Shown piece by piece: positions 45,050 through 55,765 of a DNA stretch of 64,000 nucleotides. The position numbers and the translations under genes were made by a program. A model generated the notes under the pieces. It saw only the letters and a program-made list of their open reading frames with translations. It ran no database searches and was not told the origin of the DNA. Location: the NCBI GenBank assembly GCA_029834535.1, contig JAQMWT010000019.1, forward strand, positions 1-64,000. Direction: 5' to 3'. This DNA comes from Chrysophaeum taylorii (lineage: Eukaryota; Sar; Pelagophyceae; Pelagomonadales; Pelagomonadaceae). Numbering within the stretch: the first letter of the stretch is position 1; every line of letters begins with the position of its first letter.

Positions 45050-45151
45050 TAGAGACAGAAAATTGGATGTCACCTGGGCGGAGTCCTTGTCGCAGTGGTA
45101 GCAGTGCTTGTCCTCTGTGCGTCCTGTCTCCTTCGACGCAGGGACAGCACT
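45050..45151 (-). repeat. X2 5' LTR, part (rest at 55643-55765)
   Basis: Split by G3 with target duplication GCACT. Joined length about 225 bp, as the 3' LTR. Confidence 0.88.
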
Positions 45152-45487
45152 TGTGGCGGAAACTCCCGCCACCTAAGGCTTACCCCTCTTCGAGGGCCCC
45201 CTCTTATCAGGGGCACCCTACTCCGTCATGATGATGTCAGTTTTCTTTATGACATCATCTTCCTTTTCCGTGACATGTGTCACCCTGGTTTCTGTGATTC
45301 GATAATATCTTAATCACAAAGCAACAGCCGAACCTCAAGTTGCGAGGACCAGGCACGGAGGTTGTTTGTGGTTGTGTGGCGGGAGAACGGCCATCCTCGT
45401 CCAGTGACTCCATCAAGGCCACGGACGCGAGCGGCGAGCCAGGATTCGAAGGCACGCCAGGTAGGCCTAAATTCTCCTTACGTCACA
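45152..45487 (+). repeat. G3 5' LTR
   Basis: 336 bp; an imperfect hairpin lies near its start (TGGCGGAAACTCCCGCCA) and a TGATGATGTCA...TGACATCATC pair at about 45230-45258. Confidence 0.93.
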
Positions 45488-45489
45488 GG

Positions 45490-45512
45490 TGGTGGAGGAA
45501 TACGAGATTCGA
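45490..45512 (+). other. G3 primer-binding site
   Basis: TGGTGGAGGAATACGAGATT then CGA, two bases after the LTR. The complement ends …TCCTCCACCA and contains TCGAATCTC, as a tRNA 3' acceptor plus T-arm does. The tRNA identity was not determined. Confidence 0.7.
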
Positions 45513-45949
45513 GCGACCATGTCGGTCGCAGCGGACGAGTGCATCTTGCATTCTCTACATGGTCCGGACAAGCCGTGCGCGCCCTGATCAAGCGCGCCGA
45601 CGAAGAGTTCCAGGAGGACCACTGCCGTGGGAAAGTTCCCCGGCCGGATACGTTAGTCGTCGGATGTGACGACGCGCGATTCGGTTCTAGCCGACGCGCA
45701 ACCCGGGTACCGCTGCCGCAGGCGAGCGGAGTGAGATCGCAACTCACTGAGGCATTGATTGCCGGGCAAAGACGAATTCTGCCGCCCGCCGGACTGATAG
45801 ATCGGTCGGTGGAAGACGCGCGCGACGACGATATTACGCGTGTCGTGGACGAGTAGAAGTCCCAGAGTCGAAGGAGCACGAGAACGACGACGACTCAACC
45901 ATTTTGGACCCGCTCTGATCTCGGCCGACTAGAACGAGCCAGAGCCGAT

Positions 45950-48900
45950 ATGGAAGACGATGATGCTGCCGACGAGCAGACGCGATACGACGAACCGCCA
46001 CGCCGTCAGGATGAGACGAGCGAGAGGAATGATGATGATGATGATGATGAAGAGCACGACACTGAAGTTGACAACGAGGAAGAAGAACTAGACTACAACA
46101 CCGGCGAACCGACGGAGAGACCGTCGGGAGGACGACCGACAGCCCCGTCAACGCGTGCACGACCCCCGGACGCAACGAGAATGAACGAGTTCTACGAGGC
46201 TCATTTGCGGGCGCTACGGGAAGAAAACGAACGTTCGCAGGAACGACTGTTACAACAAATAGCAGAAGAAAACGATCGAAAGGAACGGCTACAACGGAAG
46301 GAGGCCGGAGAATTAAGAGAGCAAGTGCGGAGGGCCAACGCTCGAGTAGACGACCTCCAAGATCAAGTAAATTCGCTGACCCGAGAAAGGGACGAGCTAC
46401 GTGCGCCGAGTCGATCGAGGCGAGCGAGCAGCCCGGGGTCCCGAGCTGAGGAAGAGCCGTCAACTACACGATCACGCGCGAAAGCTAGAAAGCCGCGCTA
46501 TGAAGACGACGATTACGAAGAAAAGGAGGAGACGCGTGGCGACGGAAGAATCAACAACCAAGAGTTTTTGATGGTTTTCACGGATCGGTTCGCCAGCGCG
46601 TTAGCCAAACACGATCGCAACAAGGATCGGCGATCGACCTCCGGATTAAAAATCGAAACTTTTAAACTTGTTCTTGATGGACGCGACCAGGACCAGTTCG
46701 ATTTAGATGCGGGCGCGGTGATGAGTACGTTAGCCGAAGACCATTTTAGCATGGAGAAGCTGCGGTACGCGGTACCTGTTGCCCGCGAGCCTGCGCGACA
46801 CAGTCGCACCAATTTTTCGAGAACACTTTAAGAAGTACGAAGACCTATGTAAAGATCTCGATCACCCAGCGTCTTTTTATTTACGTCGGGATATCGACTA
46901 CGAGGAGTATGGTTCAGTGGTACGACGATTACGACGACTGAATGAGAAGTACTGCCTCAAGATTATAAGATACTTCCGGGAGAGTTGCCCATTGCCGATG
47001 ACGGTAGAAGTATCGCTACGAAAATTGCAAGGCACGACCCAAGCGACCGTTCCGAAACGATCCGGGGAGCGCCACGTGCATACCTACTGCATAAAATTTC
47101 AGAAAGAGGCTATGGCGTACTGCTCTGTGGCCAACCGAGATCTCAGCGACGTAGAGATCATCTCTTACTTGATGCGTGGACTGGAGTCCAGCGAATTGAA
47201 ATCCCGCGTGCGAACCATGCGCAACGGGCACCCGACGACGTATGAGACGTTTACGTCTACGTTGTCATTGATTACACGGCTCGAGAACGATTTCGCAACC
47301 GCAATGGCGGAGAAGAACAGCCGAAATTCAACGAATCCGTCGGGCGGGAAGCCGCAGAAGCCACCGTCTGGACGCGGAGGACGGGCGCTCGCCTCGGGAA
47401 CGAAAGATAAAACGACGAAATATGAGGCACTGCGTCTCGAAGATAATCCGAAAAGGTGGTTCGAGAGCACATGCAAGGAGTGTGGGTTTTTCTTAACGAC
47501 CCACGACAAGGATGAACACGGGAACCGGGTCATTCGCAACCGCGAGCCCGACGACTATTATGTGGCGATGTGTAAGTATATCGAAGACGGAAAAAAGCCC
47601 ATCTCTCGGGGACGATGGGAAATCCGACAAAAGAAAAATAATCATTCGCGTGACGACGGCAGTTCCAATGCCACCCTCGGTTCGAGCGCTGCTCACGATA
47701 TTCAGAGCAGACTCAACGATATGGGCACGCAGCTGACCACGGTTATGGCTTCCGTGAAGCACTTGAAAGATGGACACGGCCGATCGTCTTCGACACGACC
47801 GGGCCGTCGAGATAGCCGGAGCCCCCGACGCCGCGACAAGAGCCGTAGCAGCTCGCGCCCGCGCCGACGGAAAGACAGCCGGAGCTCTAGCAGACATTCA
47901 CGCCGCCGCCGGCGACGAAGATCTCGCGATCGAAATTCGGACGATGGTCGTTACCGGGAAGACTCGGGACATTCGTCTGCAACGTTCGCGTTTACGACCC
48001 CTTGCGGTCAACAGTTACCATTAGGAGTGATGGTGTACCCGAACACGGACACCAGCACCGACGACGCAGCCGACGCCCTTGCCGCGGCCGCATTCGACGA
48101 TCTTACTCGCCCGCAGATGGACGAGCCACCCAACGACGTGCTGACCAATCGTCGGTCTTTGGCACAGATTTATGAGGAGATGTCGAGCGATGAACTCGAA
48201 GATTCGAGCGATGACCTCGAAGCTCCACGATACTGGGAAGGCGATTCAGATTCGGAAGATGAAGAAGCTACACCTTGTGAACCAGTGTCCGCGATAACGT
48301 TACTTGACGAGTCGTCCACGGACGACGCACCGTTTGTTTTTGACGAGGAAGCCCTCGGCGCTATCGGCTTATGTTTGGACCCTCCAGAGACGACCCTCAG
48401 CGGCCGAACTGTCTGTGAGCCAGACATGGATTTCTGCAGTGATAGCTCGGATGATCATTCGACGGACGAGACGATGACCATCGCGAGTGAAGCAGACGAC
48501 GATCTTACGATAGAGTTGACGTCGGGGACGACGCCATCTTTTCCTGCGGACCCCCCCGAAACGGTTTCGGTCACGACGGATCGAGCCACGGACACGCCGC
48601 CGGAAGAAAAGGATAGATTTAAGAAGAAGATTAGCAGCGTTATGGATTGGGACGAAGACGAGCCGACGTGGAACCTGCAAGATTGGTGGACGAGAACTCG
48701 GAACTTCTTGATAAAGAAGCCACCAGAACAACCGCTCAGCTACGGACTCGAAGCCGCAGCCGACACGGAACCGATCGCCGATGATGGTGATGATCAACCA
48801 ACGACGAATGAATCTACGGATGCGTTATGGAAAGACGAAATGGCTGAGTTATGCAAGAGGTCCTTTGCTTCCGAGAATAGCGAAGATCGGGATCCCCTAC

Positions 48901-51617
48901 CAGCACTGATTCCCTCCGAGCTTGTCTTGGAGGAAGAGCGGAAGCCGCCAGATAAAGAGGCTGCCGCGAGCGTTACGTCGATGACGCCAACAACGGATGA
49001 TACGAGAGCCCAAGCCACGGTATCGATGCCCAACCCCGGAGATGAGCGAGTCAGAGCCCAATGTGCTCACACTTCGTTGACGCCGCGAGATGGCAAGACG
49101 ATCGAAGATGATTTGATTACCCTGAGTTGTTTGGATACGGGTACTCTTACGTTTATGGCCTGTCACATCTACAGGAATCGCGACGGACCGAAATTCTCGA
49201 CGACAATCGGTGTCGATGGAATGGCAGATGTTTCTTATATTTGCCGAGAAATGGTCAGAAAGTTGGCCAAAGATAAGTTGATTTTCGATGAAGGCGAACT
49301 TCCGATTAAGCGTAAGCTGTACGGATCGGGGTTGAATACGACGACGATCTTTCGTTGGATCGCGATTCGGGTCGCCCTCGCCGACAACATCGCCGCTCCC
49401 ATTGTCGCTATTGTGGCCGATACAAACTATCCGTTCCTGTTGGGAGGGCGCTATATACGAGTTTTAGGAGCCGTCGTGGACTACCCCCACGATCGGATCT
49501 GTTTTTATCGAACCCAAGTCGTATACGGGCGCAAGAAGATTAAAGTCGAGAATGAACGAGTCGATGCACCCATCGTGACCTTTCGATCTATTCACGATCG
49601 AGACCCGATAACCGTGCCGAATTACAATCATCAACACGATGCCTTTCGGAAGAGTCTCGACCTGGTCAAGACTCGAGTTTACGCTCGTTTGAGCACGATT
49701 AAAGATCTCCGAAGCCCGCCGCCGGAACGAACGTTAGCCTTGGCTACGCGGGGACATGCTACGACGAAATTCTCCCCAGCTCCGGGAGAAGACGCGCGAG
49801 AAGTAGTGGCTTACGCTGCGCGCACGCTTCAAATCGAGCCCGGTCGAACTTACAATCTACCGGTTATTTTGTCGAAACCTATGGAAATGGGACAGGTTTT
49901 CGTCGCTACGTTTGCTGAGAACGAGCAGCTGGGAGTTGTCGAAGGAATGTGTTCTTCTTGCGAAGAGCACGACCGATCCGCTGCTCGGGTTGCGGTTACT
50001 GCCGCGGAAGAAGTGCCGACAGTCGTCACTCGAGGCGAAGTCCTTGCGATTGGCGATATCGTTAGGTACGAAGATGAGTTGAGCGTCTCTACGATCAACG
50101 AACTGACGAACGAATGTGAACAAGGATACGACAAGGGGAACCTTTCTTTCACCGTTTCCGTCGCTAGTCATTTGACGCATTGCGACACTTCTCCCCCGCC
50201 GATGTTGCTGAGAACGGCGCAGAAGGACGCTACGACCGCTATTGCGGACCAGTCCTCCCTCAAACGGCCCGAAGGCGACGACGATTTCGTTCGACGGTCG
50301 GAAGAAGATGAAAAGACGTGCCGCGAGATCACCGAAACAGAGATCCGCCGCCGATACGAAAAGGCTCGATGGCTTCCAATCACTTATCGCAAGGTGGTGA
50401 TGCTGTGCAGTGGAGCCGGAGGCAGTACTTTAGGTCTCCAACGAGCCAACGAAATGCGTGGGACGTCGTTTCGAGTTGTGCTAGCACTCGATGCGTCGGA
50501 TACCGCCAACCAGATCCACCACAAGAATTTTCCAAATACTCCCGTGGTGCAGCACACACTCTGTGGTCGCTATGGTACAACCTTACGGTTGATCGAATCT
50601 TATTTACCCTACGCGGAATGGTCGTCGTCGATGTGTATCGCGCCGCCACCCTGCGTACACTCCGCTCTGTGCAACTTGACTTCCAGAGATGTTGGGAAGG
50701 GAGTCACCGCGACCCACTGGACGATGAAATTATGCAAGATGGCTGGTTTCTTCATGTGGTTAATAGAGCAGGAGGCCTCGATTATTTCTTACGTTGCACG
50801 TTTGCACCCTTACGTGTACGTCGTCAATTTTGACGACATAACGCCCAGTTTGATGAGCTGTCGCGTGCGATTGTTGGTTTCCAGCCATCCGCTCCATTTG
50901 CGTGCAGTTCCAAAGACTTGCAAGAATATGCAGCAAGAGTTCGCCGCCGCGCTTGGCTACGCCGACGAACGACATTTACTTCAGATGAACAATTTAGGAT
51001 CATCACGAGCCGCGACAGACGCAGCTTATACCGTTACGCGTGTCCCGCTTCGCGTAGGACCGCACCGTTCCGATTGCAGATCTCCGAATCTGAAAATGAC
51101 TTCGGAGTTGCTGACAATGCCCCTTGATTTTGATTGGGCCGGCTTCTCCAGGACGACCTCGTTGAAACACTTGGCGTCCGTCGTGCCACCAGACACGATG
51201 ACCTTATTAGTTCTCGATCTGCACAACTCTGTGACCAAGGATTTTCACTTGAGCGGCGAAGCTTTGCCGTCGGCGTTGAGTCCTGCAGACCGACCGTTTG
51301 ATTATTTTTTGCAAATTGATGAAACCACCCTTCGTCACGTACAAGTTCCGCTGTTAAACACGCGCACACGTGTCGTAAGATGGGTATCTACTGATGATCT
51401 CCAAGATCGCACCAAATGGAAACCTCCAGATGTACCGTTGATTCCGCCTGCAACAGATGAGCCGGGGGCTTCTCATGCTTCTTCTGCTGCCCCCCCCCCC
51501 GACAACCAAATTTGGACGTTCCGCCAGATCCTGAGCGAGATCGGGAACAGAAGATTAAGAGCGAGGCGAGTGTTCGTGTCAAAGGCGAGAGGATCAACAA
51601 AAGCCACCCGGAAGTGA
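45950..51617 (+). CDS. G3 Gag-protease-methyltransferase polyprotein (one internal frameshift)
   Basis: ATG at 45950 (MEDDDAADEQTRYDE). Acidic N-terminus, coiled coil at about 46190-46420, then a one-base shift near 46770, after which the frame is open to 51617. Capsid (46800-47300), zinc-like C-x2-C-x6-H-x4-H (CKECGFFLTTHDKDEH, 47472), RS-rich tract (47780-47930), acidic linker. Protease at about 49080-49530 with VDGMADVSYI and FLLGGRYIRVLGA. A beta-rich linker (EPGRTYNLPVILSKP) precedes the methyltransferase domain. Normal role: particle assembly, maturation and probably DNA methylation. The C-terminal 40 codons after 51500 are read only if the ribosome does not shift at the C11 run. Confidence 0.85.
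50376..51330 (+). other. G3 C5-cytosine methyltransferase-like domain
   Basis: Within the polyprotein, uninterrupted. Motif I: KVVMLCSGAGGSTLGLQRA (CSGAGG at 50406-50423). II: FRVVLALDASDTANQIHHKN. IV: CIAPPPCVHSAL, catalytic Cys at 50652-50654, with V where Q is usual. VI: MWLIEQEASI, Glu at 50766-50768, exactly 38 residues after the Cys, the spacing of HhaI (Cys81-Glu119). VIII: SLMSCRVRLLVSSHP. IX: LKMTSELLTMPLDFDW. X: LKHLASVVPPDTMTLLVLDL. All motifs are in order at family spacing. PCQ to PCV and ENV to EQE changes may affect activity, but Cys and Glu are kept, and G1 keeps EQE too. Confidence 0.85.
51490..51500 (+). promoter_or_regulatory. C11 run at the -1 frame change in G3
   Basis: Upstream frame reads S-A-A-P-P-P-D-N-Q; RT-IN lies in the -1 frame (…DVPPDPERDRE). 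The downstream frame has no early ATG. Same run length and shift as G1 (6705-6715). Confidence 0.65.
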
Positions 51618-53527
51618 GACTAAAATATGAGAAAAAGTTTGATGTGCCATGGAAAGATGCGCCGCGCGATGCTGAGGGTGCACCGCTGCCGCAAACTCCT
51701 GAGCATGTCAAGGACAACGAAGCAATGAAAGTTCAAGTTCCTACGAAGGAGGAAGTTGACAAGGTTGTTCAGGAGTTGGGAATTCCTGACAATTCGCACT
51801 TAGATGACGATGCGAAATTGATGCTCCGTCACCGCGTGCAATATTCGTGGGCCTTTTTCGACCCGATTATGAGATCTGTGGACTCGCCTCCTGTGTCTCT
51901 ACGATTCAAAGACGCGAATCCGCGACCGATTAAAATGACGCCCTACCGATTGACGCCTGCGAAGCTCGATTGTCTCCGCAAGCAGATCAGCGAGTGGTGC
52001 CGAGATGGAGTCATTCGTCCGGCCAACTCACCTTGGGGCTTTCCTGTGTTGATGCTTCCGAAGAAAGGAGCTGAGATTGGAACGTCAAACGCGTTCCGTG
52101 CTGCAGTTGACTTACGTCAGCTCAACGATCAATTGGTCAATGACAGTTGGCCGAACATTCGACAAGATGATGCTTTAGCTTTTCTCGCTATGCGACGATG
52201 GTGGACATGCATTGATATTAGATGGGGATACCACAACCTTCGTCTGGATCCGGCACCGCAAGACGCTGTCACGATGGTTAGCCCACTTGGCGCTCATAGT
52301 TTCATGCGATTACCTCTAGGTGTGAAGACGGCCGGAGCTCTTTTCTGCAAGCAAATGGCGAGCGACCTTTCGAAATGGATGTATCGAGACTTGGTTGCGT
52401 TTGTTGACGATATTATGATGGGATCCGACGATCTTCATCGACATTTACAAGTTTTGATCGAAGTGATGTGTCATTTGGCACAGAGAGGGTACAGCGGTCG
52501 AACCGCGAAGGTCCACCTTCTCAAGGATGATATAGGATTTCTGGGACACATTTCGACCCCGGAAGGCTTGAAGCCGAATCCGAAGACGCTGGAAGCACTG
52601 CAGAAGATGCCGATTCCAGGTACTTTACCGAATACTTCCCCGAAGACCCAGATACGCTCTTTCATCGGCATGAGTAATTACTGCCGGCGATATGTGAAGG
52701 GCTACTCGAAGATCGTGGAACCGCTGAGACGATTATGCCTCGAAGGTGTAAAGTTCGAATGGACGCCCGAGTGTCAGAAAGCCTGGGATACGATTATTGA
52801 AGCTTTGGTTGATTCCAGAGGAGTCTACCACCCCGATTGTGATCTGCCTTCTCAGATCCGATCAGATGCTTCCAAGGATGGACTTGGAGCGTATCTCTTC
52901 CAGATTGTCGAAGTCAAGGACGATGCCGGAAGAGTGACTCGAGAAGAACGAGTGATTGAATATTGGAGCCGAGCTGTGCCGAAGGAGATGCGCAATTATG
53001 AGCCCCGTCGGTTAGAGCTGCTGGCAGTTATACTTTCTCTAGAGCACCTTCGAGCCTACATCGAAGGGCACCGTACTGTTTTGGAGACCGATCACCGAAA
53101 TTTGACGTTTTTACGTAAGGCGACGCACTCGTCTGGGCAGCTTGCTCGTTGGGCGATGCGCCTCGCCAATTTTGACCCTGAACTTGGTTACAAGCCGGGA
53201 AAGTCACCGGGGATGAGCATCCCTGACTGTCTCTCTCGCAATCCGATAGATCATGTCATCGAGACTGACGAGTTTGGAGAACTTTTGAACCACGCGTATT
53301 TGGTGTTCCAAGAGCTTCCCCGGCCTGTTGATGACAGAGGAATCCCCGCCTCCGTCTGCCACTTCACAATGTCGTTTGTTACGACCGAACTGCCGGAAGA
53401 CGAAGACGAAGACCCTGAAAAGGATCCGATGAAATTGGCTACGTCTCACGCTACGAGACAACGTCGGAAGAACCGTGCGCGCGATGAGCCGCAGATCTTC
53501 AAGGACGCAGCCGCTTACAACGATTAA
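51501..53527 (+). CDS. G3 reverse transcriptase and RNase H
   Basis: No ATG near its start; expression is expected by -1 shift at the C11 run. RT: YRLTPAKLDCLRKQ, SPWGFPVLMLPKKG, AAVDLRQLND, WTCIDIRWGYHNLRL, GVKTAGALFCKQM, catalytic LVAFVDDIMMGSD, FLGHISTPEGLKP, FIGMSNYCRRYVKGYS. RNase H: IRSDASKDGLGAYLF, RRLELLAVILSLEH, LETDHRNLTF. The frame ends at a TAA (53525-53527) where G1 has a Tyr codon in an EYIDKIPDN context, a single nonsense change. Confidence 0.93.
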
Positions 53528-55261
53528 ATCGATAAGATACCCGATAATATGACGCTCGCTGAGATCGCACGTGAGCAAGAATCTGATGCTACTTGCGAGG
53601 ATATTCGCTACCGAATGGCCCAAGGTCAGACGCCGCGACGTTCCCGAGCGAACGAACGATTCGAAGTTGTTAAAGACGTCCTTTACCGCATTTCTGCCGA
53701 TTTGCACCCGATGATTGTTGCACCTGCTACGTTGCGCAAGCGCATTATTCGACTCTGCCATGACACTCCGGTTAACGGTGGTCATATCGGACGTCACAGT
53801 ACGGTCCAGGCTATCCAAGAACGATTTTGGTGGCCCCACATGTCGAACGAAGTTGGAGTCTTCATTACTGAATGTTTAGTTTGCGAGAAAGCTCGTACGC
53901 CTGAGCCGAAGCGAGCTGGACTCTTGCAACAGCCCGTCTACGATGGTGATGGCGCTGTTCTCTGCATGGATTTATTTGGACCCTTGCTCAGCGCTGGTCC
54001 CGAGACGTATCTTCCAGTGTTTTTTGATCCGTTCTCGCATTTCTTGATTCTGGATGTTTTGAACGATAAGACTGCTGCGTCCGTCCTCGAGTCTTTTGTC
54101 ATTAACATCCTCCTCAAGGGCCACTTGCCCCAGATGATTCGCACCGACAACGGTAAAGAGTTCGTGAACAAGTTGATGCGCGAGTTTCGCCATCTCTTTA
54201 ACACACGATACCAAACTACGATTCCTTATCATGCCCAGTCGAATCCGGCTGAACGTGTTAACCGATTTATCAAGGCCTTCCTCCGTGCTTGCCTTCAGGG
54301 CCGGAACATCACGGATTGGCCCGACTTTGCTCATTATATTGCGTTTTGTTATAACGGCAAGTTTATTCCAGGCACGCAGATTTCTCCCTTTATGCTGCGC
54401 CTGAACCGCCAGCCGATGCTGCCTACTGACTACACGCTTATGGATTTTGACACGCGATTGTTGCCGAAGACTCGCTCTGATGCAGTCGCCGAAACTCGTG
54501 AACGATTGAAGTATTATACGAAGATCGTCCGCGAAGCTCGTGATAAAGCTTTGAAGAAACAACGACTGGCTTACAATGCTGATCATGTTCATGTTGAATA
54601 CAAGGAAGGATCGCACGTTTTGTTCTATATTCCTTTCCTTCAGAACAAACTTCGACCGGAATGGCGCGGCCCGTTTATTATCAAGGAACGCCTTTCCCCG
54701 GTCACCTATAGGATTGAGTCTCTCGACTCTCCGCCCGAAGAACGACGTGTTCATGTTAGTCAGATCACGCCTGTGATGGTACCTTCGATCGTTGATCAAA
54801 CCATCCGCAAACCCGAAGAAACCTTCCGTGATGATTATCAGCACGGCAAGTTAGTTGTTTTCCGGATTCCTGACCGGAAGCGCTCTGATTGGCGCAAGAA
54901 GATTTATGTTGCCGAAGTTTACGAGCCTTACGATTACCAGAATGATCGTGTTGCTCTAAATTTATATTCCGATTTGGGTCCGAACGATGATGTCGCTTAT
55001 TTCAAGCCGACCTCTCACCTTTCGCACCGCAAACTCAAGCCCGAGTTCAAGGGCGTCGAAGGTCGCAGTTTCACCGACAAGTCCCGGATCTCATCCAACA
55101 CAACTCCTTGTGTCACGGATTTCGCTCCGCATGAGATTGATGTGTTGATCCCCAAGTTTACTTTACGCAGTGGTCGAGTTCCTGAACCGATCATCACCCG
55201 CGTTTATCAGAAGATTCGTTCACGAGATGCTCGTGAGGCGAAGCCGCGCTCCTCGCGCTAG
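53528..55261 (+). CDS. G3 integrase
   Basis: Same frame as RT beyond the TAA. Zinc-binding region (LCHDTPVNGGHIGRHSTVQ…CLVCEKAR), DDE core (CMDLFGPL, MIRTDNGKEFVNKL, NPAERVNRFIKAFL) and GPF module (LRPEWRGPFIIKERL). About 200 C-terminal residues with FRIPDRKRSDWRKKIYVAEV, conserved in G1, may bind chromatin; I do not recognise a chromodomain. Ends in a basic tail just before the 3' LTR. Confidence 0.93.
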   Translation: MDKIPDNMTLAEIAREQESDATCEDIRYRMAQGQTPRRSRANERFEVVKDVLYRISADLHPMIVAPATLRKRIIRLCHDTPVNGGHIGRHSTVQAIQERFWWPHMSNEVGVFITECLVCEKARTPEPKRAGLLQQPVYDGDGAVLCMDLFGPLLSAGPETYLPVFFDPFSHFLILDVLNDKTAASVLESFVINILLKGHLPQMIRTDNGKEFVNKLMREFRHLFNTRYQTTIPYHAQSNPAERVNRFIKAFLRACLQGRNITDWPDFAHYIAFCYNGKFIPGTQISPFMLRLNRQPMLPTDYTLMDFDTRLLPKTRSDAVAETRERLKYYTKIVREARDKALKKQRLAYNADHVHVEYKEGSHVLFYIPFLQNKLRPEWRGPFIIKERLSPVTYRIESLDSPPEERRVHVSQITPVMVPSIVDQTIRKPEETFRDDYQHGKLVVFRIPDRKRSDWRKKIYVAEVYEPYDYQNDRVALNLYSDLGPNDDVAYFKPTSHLSHRKLKPEFKGVEGRSFTDKSRISSNTTPCVTDFAPHEIDVLIPKFTLRSGRVPEPIITRVYQKIRSRDAREAKPRSSR

Positions 55262-55301
55262 CAGCTCGCTGGTGCAGCTCGACTTCTTACCAGGGGAGTC
55301 C

Positions 55302-55637
55302 TGTGGCGGAAACTCCCGCCACCTAAGTCTTACCCCTCTTCGAGCCCCCCCCCTTATCAGGGGCACCCTACTCCGTCATGATGATGTCAGTTTTCTTTGT
55401 GACATCATCTTCCTTTTCCGTGACATGTATCACCCTGATTTCTGTGTTTCGATCATATCTTAATTACAAAGCAACAGCCGATCCTCAAGTTGCGAGGACC
55501 AGGCACGGAAGTTGTTTGTGGTTGTGTGGCGGGAGAACGGCCATCCTCGTCCAGTGACTCCATAAAGGGCACGGACGCGAGCGGCGAGCCAGGATTCGAA
55601 GGCACGCCAGGTAGGCCTAAATTCTCCTTACGCCACA
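55302..55637 (+). repeat. G3 3' LTR
   Basis: 336 bp; preceded by CAGGGGAGTCC (polypurine tract region), followed by GCACT duplication and then X2 5' LTR remainder. Confidence 0.95.
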
Positions 55638-55642
55638 GCACT

Positions 55643-55765
55643 TGACAGTATCAGGTGACGGGCTTCTCGAGCGTGTACGTAGTGTGTTAGCGATATAGAG
55701 AGGGGGGGGGTCTGGTGGTGGTGGTGGGGGGGGGGTCATGGCGAAAATGAAATTCTCGATCTCTA
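55643..55765 (-). repeat. X2 5' LTR, outer part
   Basis: Continues X2's 5' LTR beyond G3; ends CTCTA at 55765 (plus strand), followed by TSD GGGGT and B's LTR remnant to about 55790. Confidence 0.85.

Larger units (their letters stand above)
45152..55637 (+). mobile_element. G3: nearly intact Ty3/gypsy retrotransposon with methyltransferase-like domain
   Basis: 10,486 bp between 336-bp LTRs (45152-45487, 55302-55637; about 15 differences, roughly 4.5%), TSD GCACT (45147-45151, 55638-55642). LTR ends TGTGGCG...CGCCACA (CGTCACA in the 5' copy). Order: gag, protease, methyltransferase-like, [C11 -1 shift], RT, RNase H, integrase. Lesions are only a one-base frame shift in gag near 46770 and one TAA in pol (53525-53527). 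Best reference copy of the family in this window. Confidence 0.96.
42288..55765 (-). mobile_element. X2: pol-less LTR element (carries S4, a solo LTR and G3)
   Basis: Minus-strand element with LTRs at 42288-42510 (3') and 45050-45151 plus 55643-55765 (5', split by G3), flanked by GGGGT on both sides (42283-42287, 55766-55770). LTR ends TAGAG...CTCTA. Without inserts the internal region is only about 1.85 kb and encodes a coiled-coil, proline-rich protein but no protease, integrase or RT, so it is non-autonomous. Confidence 0.9.
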
